Source: SVQP01 sp045603085
GTDB lineage: Bacteria; Bacillota; Clostridia; Oscillospirales; CAG-272
NCBI GenBank assembly: GCA_045603085.1
Contig: JAZULL010000029.1
Location: 1 to 59,076 of the forward strand
DNA: 59,076 bases
Direction: 5' to 3'
A model generated the notes under the pieces. That model was given only the letters and a program-made list of their open reading frames with translations. It was not told where the DNA came from and ran no database searches. Position numbers and translations under genes: made by a program. Numbering within the stretch: position 1 is the first letter of the stretch; every line of letters starts with the position of its first letter. Below are positions 51,024-57,789 of the stretch, one piece after another.

Positions 51024-51797
51024 ATGTATTATAGTAAAGTGGAAATTTGCGGGGTCAACACGTCACAGCTGGTGGTGTTGACCGATGAACAAAAGACAGA
51101 CCTTCTCAGACGGACCAAGGATGGAGATGCGGCGGCGCGGCAGGAGCTGATCTACGGTAACCTGCGCTTGGTGCTATCCATCATTCAACGCTTTTCAAGC
51201 CGACGCGAGAACATGGACGATCTGTTTCAGGTGGGGTGTATTGGACTTGTCAAGGCAGTCGACAACTTCAATGTGGAATTAGAAGTCAAGTTTTCAACCT
51301 ATGCCGTGCCCATGATCATCGGTGAGATTCGCCGCTATCTGCGCGACAACAACACTATCCGCATCAGCCGCTCGATCCGCGATCTGGCGTACCGATCCTT
51401 GCAGGCAAGGGAAGAGCTGATTCGTGAAAACCAGCGCGAGCCGAGTGCCGAGGAGATCGCGGCGCGGATCGGTGAGAAAAAAGAGGCGGTTTTGCGCGCC
51501 ATGGAGGCGGTGGTGGAGCCGATCTCTCTTTACGAGCCGGTCTATAACGAGAACGGCGACACGCTGTACGTCATCGACCAGCTCAGCGACCGCACGTCAA
51601 GCGACGAAGCCTGGATCGAAAACATTGCGTTGGGTGAGGCGATGCGTACGCTGACCGAGCGCGAGCGCAATATCATTGCCATGCGGTTTTACAAGAATAA
51701 GACGCAGATGGAGATCGCCGAGGAGATCGGCATCTCGCAAGCGCAGGTGTCGCGCCTTGAAAAGGGAGCTTTGGAGAAGATCAGACGGCAGATGTGA
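51024..51797 (+). CDS. sigG: RNA polymerase sporulation sigma factor SigG
   Basis: 257 residues from the ATG at 51024. The N-terminal MYYSKVEICGVNTSQLVVL is the SigG signature. Region 2 has NLRLVLSIIQRF, DDLFQVGCIGLVKAVDNF and VKFSTYAVPMIIGEIRRYLRD. Region 3 includes IRISRSIRDLAYR, and region 4 ends with MEIAEEIGISQAQVSRLEKGALEKIR. SigG directs late forespore genes after engulfment. In other Clostridia it usually follows spoIIG/sigE. Here it follows a polysaccharide locus, so a rearrangement is likely. Confidence 0.96.
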   Translation: MYYSKVEICGVNTSQLVVLTDEQKTDLLRRTKDGDAAARQELIYGNLRLVLSIIQRFSSRRENMDDLFQVGCIGLVKAVDNFNVELEVKFSTYAVPMIIGEIRRYLRDNNTIRISRSIRDLAYRSLQAREELIRENQREPSAEEIAARIGEKKEAVLRAMEAVVEPISLYEPVYNENGDTLYVIDQLSDRTSSDEAWIENIALGEAMRTLTERERNIIAMRFYKNKTQMEIAEEIGISQAQVSRLEKGALEKIRRQM

Positions 51798-51832
51798 AAA
51801 AGAGCTGTTGCACTTGCAACAGCTCTTTTTTT
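51798..51832. terminator. Bidirectional terminator between sigG and the phage repressor
   Basis: A 15-bp perfect stem (51798-51812 with 51815-51829), loop CT, A- and T-runs on both sides. Confidence 0.9.
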
Positions 51833-52484
51833 ATTTGATCTCCGACTGAAACGCCACGGCTTTGCCCAGGATATGGATCTCGTCCAGCTCGGGGCCCATG
51901 AAGACCAGCGGCTCGTATCTGGGGTTCTCGGGGGTCAGGATCAGCTTGGATTTCTCGGGGTAGTAGTACACGCGCTTGAGCGTGGCCTCGTCCTCGATTA
52001 CCACAGCCGCGATCTCGCCGTTGGCCACCATGCCGCTTTTTTTGATAAATACAATGTCGCCGTCCTGAATTCTTGCGCCGATCATGCTGTCGCCCTTGGC
52101 GCGTAAACAAAAATCAGCATCCAGATTGGTGCCGGACATGACGAAGCTGTCATGCTCCTCGTCGGTCAGTATCGGCTTGCCGCATGCGATCTCACCAAGC
52201 ACGGGGATGCGGCGGCGCTCGATGGGGAAGATATCGGGATAGTCGGGCAGGACGTTAGCCGAGCGTTCCATAGGAACGTCATAGCCCTCCAGCCACAGAT
52301 CGGACACGTCCAGCACGCGCGCCAGCTTGTGCATGGCGTCTGCCTTGGGGACGTAAAGTCCGTTGGTATATTGGCTGATTCTGGCCTTGGAAAGGCCGGT
52401 GGCGGCGGCAAGATCCACCGCACGAATGCCACGCGCGTCCATGGCGGTGCGCAGGCGATCTTTAAACGTAGCAATAAGTTCCAT
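51831..52484 (-). CDS. CI/LexA-like phage repressor (XRE HTH plus S24 peptidase)
   Basis: 217 residues from the ATG at 52484, six bases after GGAG. The ATG at 52496 has no site. The helix-turn-helix is at about residues 22-45 (AVDLAAATGLSKARISQYTNG). The C-terminal S24 domain has the Ser133 (GDSM) and Lys170 (ATLKRV) dyad for RecA-stimulated self-cleavage, and the expected cleavage region is LGEIACGKP (about 97-104). So it should hold the rightward promoter off until DNA damage. It is divergent from the structural operon, with candidate operators between. The leader mRNA carries a small GCCGCC/GGCGGC hairpin. Confidence 0.92.
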   Translation of the reverse strand: MELIATFKDRLRTAMDARGIRAVDLAAATGLSKARISQYTNGLYVPKADAMHKLARVLDVSDLWLEGYDVPMERSANVLPDYPDIFPIERRRIPVLGEIACGKPILTDEEHDSFVMSGTNLDADFCLRAKGDSMIGARIQDGDIVFIKKSGMVANGEIAAVVIEDEATLKRVYYYPEKSKLILTPENPRYEPLVFMGPELDEIHILGKAVAFQSEIK

Positions 52485-52524
52485 ATCAATCTCCATGCCG
52501 CCTTCGGCGGCTCAAATAGTTTTG

Positions 52525-52599
52525 AAAGTTCAACTTAACGTTGATTTTAGTATAAATGAAAGTTTAGCAAATGTCAAGAGGTTCAGCGAAAAAAGTTTA
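52525..52599. promoter_or_regulatory. Candidate repressor operators
   Basis: Three direct copies of AAAGTTYA at 52525, 52559 and 52592, spaced 33-34 bp (about three helical turns). The first is next to a perfect TCAAC-N5-GTTGA palindrome (52530-52544). They surround the leftward promoter and lie upstream of the rightward one. That the repressor binds them is inference. Confidence 0.45.
52549..52577 (-). promoter_or_regulatory. Leftward promoter of the repressor
   Basis: On the minus strand, TTGACA (52577-52572), a 17-bp spacer and TATACT (52554-52549). Confidence 0.82.
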
Positions 52600-52621
52600 G
52601 GAAATTTTATTTGTTTGGGGG

Positions 52622-52650
52622 TTGACTTTTACAAAAGGCTGTGATATACT
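52622..52650 (+). promoter_or_regulatory. Rightward promoter of the phage structural operon
   Basis: TTGACT (52622-52627), a 17-bp spacer and TATACT (52645-52650). A weak stem AACCGA / TCGGTT followed by T-rich sequence (52682-52711) in the leader could attenuate. The first gene begins at 52759. Confidence 0.78.
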
Positions 52651-52758
52651 CATGACAGTTAAGCAAAATAAACCACTCGGACAACCGATTGCAAGTAGTC
52701 GGTTTTCATTTTTACCAAAGAAGTTAAGTAACCTTGACAGAGCAAAGGAGGAGATTTT

Positions 52759-52989
52759 ATGCCGATTGCAGGGACGTGTCCCTATTTTCAAAGAGAGAAG
52801 GGTGACGGTTACACCTATTGCGAATGCGCCCGCTTCAAGTTTCCGGACAAGCAGGCCAGACGGGACATTGTTTATAAGTATTGTGCACACCCCGACGGAT
52901 ATCGCGGATGTGTGATCAAGCAGACCATGGATCAATTTTATGAAAGGAAATATAGCAGTGCAGACACAACACGAAAAATTGCAGGATGA
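52759..52989 (+). CDS. Small cysteine-rich phage protein
   Basis: 76 residues. AAAGGAGGAG precedes the ATG. Five Cys (CPYF, YCEC, YKYC, RGC) and one central His suggest a metal-binding fold. FKFPDKQARRDIVYKYCAHPDGYRGC is the core. No family is recognised. First gene after the repressor-controlled rightward promoter, the position of early regulators or anti-repressors. It overlaps the next start by 32 bp. Confidence 0.72.
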   Translation: MPIAGTCPYFQREKGDGYTYCECARFKFPDKQARRDIVYKYCAHPDGYRGCVIKQTMDQFYERKYSSADTTRKIAG

Positions 52990-53287
52990 GGGAAAGCTGG
53001 CCTATATGATCGCATGGCGCGACCGCAAGATCGCGGCCATGCAGGACATGCTGGAGGCAGGGCGGCAGAAGGATGCCATCTACGCGGCGTATATGGTCTA
53101 TCTGCTCTCGCGGCTGGGTGAGGAGATTGACGGCGAGCGACAGCTCTGCGTGCCCAAGGCGGATATCCGCGCGCTGTGCGGGGGCTATAGAGTCGAGGCG
53201 CGCGACGGCGGCGAGGATTTTGTGATCATCCTCCAAAAAAAGGAAGAGACCGATGGCAAGGGATGCGGCGAAGTGGCTGACGCCTGA
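52958..53287 (+). CDS. Hypothetical phage protein
   Basis: 109 residues, starting at the GTG at 52958, which follows AAAGGAAA. The ATG at 52940 has no site. The protein is mostly helical, charged, with RDRKIAAMQDMLEAGRQKDAIYAAYMVYLLSRLGEE, and has a short beta-like end. It overlaps the small terminase start by 35 bp, so it is translated in the same message. The function is unknown. Confidence 0.68.
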   Translation: MQTQHEKLQDEGKLAYMIAWRDRKIAAMQDMLEAGRQKDAIYAAYMVYLLSRLGEEIDGERQLCVPKADIRALCGGYRVEARDGGEDFVIILQKKEETDGKGCGEVADA

Positions 53288-53747
53288 CGGTCTGACACTT
53301 CTGCGCGGTATGGCCTGCATGGGCAAGGATGCGTCGCAGATCGCGGCCTGCATGGGTATCTCACTCTCCACACTCCGCCGTTGGCAAAAGAGGTATCCCG
53401 AGATTGCGGCGGCGCTGGCATTTGACAAGGATGGCGCGGACTTTGCGGTCATGGAGGCGCTGCATCGCAAGGCGGTGGGGTACACCACGCCTGTCAAAAA
53501 GACCTACAAGCTCAAGCGTGCCGAGTACGACCCCGATTCGGGCAAGAAGATCCTGGAATACGAGGAGCTGCAGACCGGCATTGACGAGACGCACGTGCCC
53601 GCTGACACCAGAGCCGAGATCTTTTGGCTGCAAAACCGTCGCGGTGAGGATTGGGGGCAGGATAAGGGTGTGGAGGAGACCGAGAGCGGCGGCGTGGTCG
53701 AGTTGCCGCCCGTCATGCAACCCGACTTGCCACCCGAGGACCCATGA
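53253..53747 (+). CDS. Phage terminase small subunit-like, HTH DNA-binding
   Basis: 164 residues. The N-terminal helix-turn-helix (CMGKDASQIAACMGISLSTLRRWQKRYPE) is of the type found in small terminases and transposase-like proteins. The middle has MEALHRKAVGYTTPVKK and the C-terminus AEIFWLQNRRGEDWGQDK, a recurring sequence of Firmicute small terminases. It recognises the packaging site and presents DNA to the large subunit. It overlaps terL by ATGA. Confidence 0.82.
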   Translation: MARDAAKWLTPDGLTLLRGMACMGKDASQIAACMGISLSTLRRWQKRYPEIAAALAFDKDGADFAVMEALHRKAVGYTTPVKKTYKLKRAEYDPDSGKKILEYEELQTGIDETHVPADTRAEIFWLQNRRGEDWGQDKGVEETESGGVVELPPVMQPDLPPEDP

Positions 53748-55147
53748 GCGAGCGCGTGATCTGGACACCTCAGCCGCGGCAGGCCGCCTTTATGGCGAGA
53801 TTTGAGGACGAGGCGTTATACGGCGGTGCGGCAGGCGGCGGCAAAAGCGACTGCGCCTTGGCGGAGTCCTTGCGGCAGGTGCACGTTCCGTATTACCGCG
53901 GTCTGATCCTGCGCAAGACCTATCCCCAGCTGTCCGAGCTGACCGACCGCTCGGCCGAGATCTTCCGCTCGGCCTATCCGGGGGCAAGATACAACGATTC
54001 TAAGCACGTCTGGACGTTTCCGTCGGGGGCTAAGATCTACTTTGGCTCGCTCCAGCACACCGACGACCGACTCAATTATCAGGGAAAGCGGTACGATTTC
54101 ATCGACTTTGACGAGCTGACCCAGTTTACCTGGGATGAGTATTCCTATCTGTTTTCCAGAAACCGACCCAATGGCGCGGGAACGCGCTGTTATATGCGGG
54201 CGCAGGCCAACCCCGGCGGCATCGGACACGGATGGGTCAAGGCGCGGTTTATCACGCCCGCCAAGCCCATGACCACCATCTGGGAAAAGCACGTCGTGCG
54301 CATGCCAAACGGGCAGGAGCAGCTGCGGTGGCGGTCGCGCATCTTTGTACCGTCCACAGTATTTGACAACAAGATTCTCCTGGAAAACGATCCGGGGTAC
54401 CTGACACGCTTGGCAGCCTTGCCCGAAAAGGAGCGGCGCGCGCTGCTATATGGCGACTGGGACTGCTTTGCGGGGCAGGTGTTTACCGAGTGGCGCAACG
54501 ACCCCGAGCACTACCGCGACCGCGTGGGCACGCACGTCATAGAGCCATTCCGTATTCCGGACTCCTGGCGTGTGGTCCGCGGCTTTGACTGGGGATATAC
54601 CAGACCCTTTTCGGTGGGCTGGTACGCCTTTGATCAGGACGGCCGCATGTACCGCATCCGAGAGCTTTACGGATGCACGGGAAGCCCTAACGAGGGCCTT
54701 CGCTGGGGGGCGGAGCAGGTGGCGCGCCGCATCCGCGAGATCGAGGCCGACGACCCCAACCTGCGCGGCCGCTATATCAGCGGCGTGGCAGACCCCGCCA
54801 TCCGACAAAAAAACGGCGGTGAGAGCATTGCCGAGCTGATGGAGAAGGAGGGGGTCTACTGGGACAAGGCCGATAACTCGCGCATGGCGGGCAAGGCACA
54901 GATGCATGCGAGGCTGACCTTTGATGCGGGCGGCATTCCCATGTTTTATACCTTTTCCACCTGCACTCATTTCATTCGCACGTTTCCCGAGCTGGTGTAC
55001 GACTCGGCCGACGTGGAGGACATTGATTCCGACGGCGAGGATCACATTTACGACGAATGCCGTTACGTGGCCATGGCGCACCCCATTATCAAGGCCGCAA
55101 AACCCAAAAGCGTGGCGTCATACGCCTATGACCCACTCCAAAGATAA
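53744..55147 (+). CDS. terL: Phage terminase large subunit
   Basis: 467 residues. The packaging ATPase has Walker A GGAAGGGKS (about residues 27-35) and Walker B YDFIDFDEL (about 117-125) with a catalytic Glu. The C-terminal RNase-H-like nuclease begins at RGFDWGYTRPF (Asp282), with the later acid in DVEDIDSDGEDHIYDE. It cuts concatemers and pumps DNA into the prohead. It is translationally coupled to the small subunit and 9 bp before portal. Confidence 0.95.
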   Translation: MSERVIWTPQPRQAAFMARFEDEALYGGAAGGGKSDCALAESLRQVHVPYYRGLILRKTYPQLSELTDRSAEIFRSAYPGARYNDSKHVWTFPSGAKIYFGSLQHTDDRLNYQGKRYDFIDFDELTQFTWDEYSYLFSRNRPNGAGTRCYMRAQANPGGIGHGWVKARFITPAKPMTTIWEKHVVRMPNGQEQLRWRSRIFVPSTVFDNKILLENDPGYLTRLAALPEKERRALLYGDWDCFAGQVFTEWRNDPEHYRDRVGTHVIEPFRIPDSWRVVRGFDWGYTRPFSVGWYAFDQDGRMYRIRELYGCTGSPNEGLRWGAEQVARRIREIEADDPNLRGRYISGVADPAIRQKNGGESIAELMEKEGVYWDKADNSRMAGKAQMHARLTFDAGGIPMFYTFSTCTHFIRTFPELVYDSADVEDIDSDGEDHIYDECRYVAMAHPIIKAAKPKSVASYAYDPLQR

Positions 55148-55156
55148 AGGAGAAGT

Positions 55157-56767
55157 ATGCAAATCAAGGATATATTTGGAAAGAAGGATCGGGAAAAGCT
55201 CCCGATCGGACAAAAAGAGATCGCCGCCGCGGCTAAAACTCTCAAGGATTGGCGTGCGGCCAAGCGCCCTCTGGACTCTCGACTGTCGAGTGACGAGACG
55301 TACTGGCAGGGCAGATACGGCAGCGGCGCGCCCGCCGAGGTGCGCGATCTCGGCTGCTCGGCATGGATGTTCAACAGCATTGCCAACCGCCATGCCGATA
55401 TGATGGACAATTTTCCCACCTGCACTTGTCTGCCGCGCGAGCAGAGCGACGAGGCCCAGGCCAAGATGCTCTCGGACGTCATTCCCGTGGTGCTGGACAG
55501 ATGCGATTTTTCCTCGGTGTATTCCGAGAATATGTGGTATAAGCTCAAGCACGGCATCAGCGCCTACGGTGTGTTCTGGAACAATTGCCTTGAGAACGGC
55601 TTTGGCGACGTGGACGTCCGCAGGCTGGACGTTGCGAGTATGGTCTGGGAGCCGGGGATCAAGAATCTGCAGGACAGCCACGCTCTGTTTTTGCTCGCAG
55701 AGTGCGATACCGAGGAGCTGGAGCAGACCTATCCCGCATTTTTCGACCGCCACATGCAGCCCGCCGATCCCGAGAAGATCTTCTGGGACAGCGAGGACGG
55801 TAAGACGCTGGTGGTGGATTGGTACTATAAAAAGAAGGTGGACGGCAGAACGCTTTTGCATTACTGCAAATTTGCGGACGGCGTGGTGCTGTACGCCTCG
55901 GAAAACGATCCCGCCTATCGCTCTCGCGGCTGGTACGATCACGGACTCTATCCCGTGGTGCTGGATATCATGTACCCCGAGGAGGGCACCTGCTACGGCT
56001 TTGGCATGATCGCCGTGGCCAAGCAGCCGCAGATCTACATCGACCGTCTGGACGCCAACTTTATGGAATATGCCGATTGGGCCAGCAAGGTGCGCTTCTG
56101 GGCCAAGAAGAGTCTGGGGGTCAACCAGGAGGACTTTATGGATCTTGATCAGCGCATCGTTGAGGTGGAGGGCGACATTGAGGAAGAAAAACTGCAGCAG
56201 ATCCGTATCGGCACCTTTGACCAAGGGCTTTTGACGCTCAAAAAGCTCAAGATCGACGAGCTCAAGGAGACCACTGGCAACCGCGACGTCTCTCAGGGCT
56301 CGCTCTCGGGCGGCATTACGGCAGCCACCGCCATCAAGGCCTTGCAGGAGGCGGGAAACAAGAATGCACGCGACGTCATCGCGGCCTCCAACCGTGCCTA
56401 CGTCGGCGTGGTCACGCAGGTCATTGAGCTGATCAGACAATTTTACAGCGAAGCCCGTACCTTCCGCATCACGCGCGAAAACGGACACGAATATCTGCAT
56501 TATTCAAACGAGGGCATTACCGAGCGAGAGGTGCTCCTGCGCGACGGCGTCAGCTATATGCGCAAGCCTGTTTTTGATATTGCGGTAAAAGCCCGTGTGG
56601 CTAACCCCTTGTCGCAAGAGGCGACAAACGAGTTTGCCATGACGCTTTACGATAAGGGCGCATTCTCGCCCGAAAACAAAGAACAGACGCTGATCATGCT
56701 GGAGATGATGGACTTTGACGGCATCGGCAAGGTCAAGCAGATGGTCAGGGACGGAGGTGCCTTATGA
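55157..56767 (+). CDS. Phage portal protein
   Basis: 536 residues. It forms the dodecameric vertex through which DNA passes. Size and position between terL and the capsid genes, and the run from GCSAWMFNSIANRHADMMDN through a beta region to SGGITAATAIKALQEAGNK (tunnel-helix region), fit portals of N4-gp56-type Firmicute phages. AAAGGAGAAGT precedes the ATG. The stop overlaps the Prp gene (ATGA). Confidence 0.88.
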   Translation: MQIKDIFGKKDREKLPIGQKEIAAAAKTLKDWRAAKRPLDSRLSSDETYWQGRYGSGAPAEVRDLGCSAWMFNSIANRHADMMDNFPTCTCLPREQSDEAQAKMLSDVIPVVLDRCDFSSVYSENMWYKLKHGISAYGVFWNNCLENGFGDVDVRRLDVASMVWEPGIKNLQDSHALFLLAECDTEELEQTYPAFFDRHMQPADPEKIFWDSEDGKTLVVDWYYKKKVDGRTLLHYCKFADGVVLYASENDPAYRSRGWYDHGLYPVVLDIMYPEEGTCYGFGMIAVAKQPQIYIDRLDANFMEYADWASKVRFWAKKSLGVNQEDFMDLDQRIVEVEGDIEEEKLQQIRIGTFDQGLLTLKKLKIDELKETTGNRDVSQGSLSGGITAATAIKALQEAGNKNARDVIAASNRAYVGVVTQVIELIRQFYSEARTFRITRENGHEYLHYSNEGITEREVLLRDGVSYMRKPVFDIAVKARVANPLSQEATNEFAMTLYDKGAFSPENKEQTLIMLEMMDFDGIGKVKQMVRDGGAL

Positions 56768-57060
56768 TCGAGGCAAGTGCTTATCGCACCGCACAGGGCT
56801 ACTGCCTTGAGGTGATCGGTCATGCGGAATATGCATGCTCGGATGACGTGGTGTGTGCCGCGGTCTCGGCGCTGGTCGAGTCGCTGGCGGCATACCTTGA
56901 GGAATACGACACCGACTGCACCTCGGACGCCGATCTGGCAGACGGATACGCCATGATCACGCTGGCTGACCGCAACGCCGCCTTTGATATGGCGACCTGC
57001 GGACTTGCCGCCATTGCGGATCGGTATCCGGATAACGTGATTATGAGAAATTCTATATAG
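56764..57060 (+). CDS. Prp-type cysteine protease (phage copy)
   Basis: 98 residues. The family core GHAEYACSDDVVCAAVSAL places the catalytic His20 and Cys31. In Staphylococcus aureus, Prp removes the N-terminal extension of ribosomal protein L27 and trims phage capsid and scaffold proteins carrying the same LQxFA-type site. The major capsid protein encoded two genes on starts with such a site (DLQRFA-A). The gene sits between portal and scaffold, the usual place for a prohead protease. Confidence 0.87.
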   Translation: MIEASAYRTAQGYCLEVIGHAEYACSDDVVCAAVSALVESLAAYLEEYDTDCTSDADLADGYAMITLADRNAAFDMATCGLAAIADRYPDNVIMRNSI

Positions 57061-57099
57061 ATGAAGTGACCATTCCGGGTCAAAGAAAGGACAAACACA

Positions 57100-57777
57100 A
57101 TGCAAACGGTCGAACAAAACGTAAATTCCATGGCCGACGACGGGCTTATGGTGTCATTGGAGCATGACAGTACGGGCGAGTATGGCTCTGTCGCCGAGAG
57201 CCGCGAGGATGCACGCCGCGAGTGGCAGGAGATCATTGATTCTCCCAAATTTCACGGTCTGTATACCGAGCACGTCTCCGAAATCGTCAGAAAAAGACTT
57301 AAGGGAGAGGGGGAGAGCAAGCAGCTGCTTGAAAAGGTAGCGGGGATGCTGGGTCTTGACGACCCCGCCGCCATTGTTGCCCGCATCGGCGAGCTGCTGG
57401 GTCCCGCGCAAAGAGACTGGCAGAGCGAGGAGAGCGCAGTCAGGGAGAAATATCCGGAATTTCTGCTTGAGCGAGAGGTGCGCGATCCCGAATTCGCGGC
57501 TTTGCTGGATTCCTTTGCAGCCACTCCCGCGGTCTCGCTGACAAAGCTGTATGAGCTGTTCCATCTGGACAGCCTTACAGGCTCTGTTGCCCGCGCGGCG
57601 GCAGAGCAAGCCGCCACCGAGCTTTTGGGGGCTGTGCAGGTCCGTCATGCAAGACCGCATGAAAACGGACTTGCGGACAATCCCGGTCGCGCGGGTGGCA
57701 AAACCTCCCGTCTGACGCGCGCCGAGCGAGCCGTGCTTGCCCAGCGCGCAGCAAAGGGGGAGAGAATTACATTTTAG
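57100..57777 (+). CDS. Putative phage scaffold protein
   Basis: 225 residues, highly charged and helical, with a long Glu/Arg-rich middle and a basic C-terminus (RLTRAERAVLAQRAAKGERITF), the usual build of capsid scaffolds. It lies directly before the major capsid gene. AAAGGACAAACACA precedes the ATG. There is no LQxFA site at the N-terminus. The assignment rests on position and composition rather than a recognised motif. Confidence 0.7.
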   Translation: MQTVEQNVNSMADDGLMVSLEHDSTGEYGSVAESREDARREWQEIIDSPKFHGLYTEHVSEIVRKRLKGEGESKQLLEKVAGMLGLDDPAAIVARIGELLGPAQRDWQSEESAVREKYPEFLLEREVRDPEFAALLDSFAATPAVSLTKLYELFHLDSLTGSVARAAAEQAATELLGAVQVRHARPHENGLADNPGRAGGKTSRLTRAERAVLAQRAAKGERITF

Positions 57778-57789
57778 AAAGGAATTTAT

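Noticed and set aside
52622..52915. 97-residue frame starting in the rightward phage promoter
   Set aside because: The start overlaps the -35 box. The overlapping gene at 52759 has a strong ribosome site and a conserved-looking Cys pattern.
55118..56500. 460-residue open frame on the minus strand opposite the portal gene
   Set aside because: The portal gene has a good start, correct position and overlap with its neighbours. The minus frame is a codon-bias shadow.
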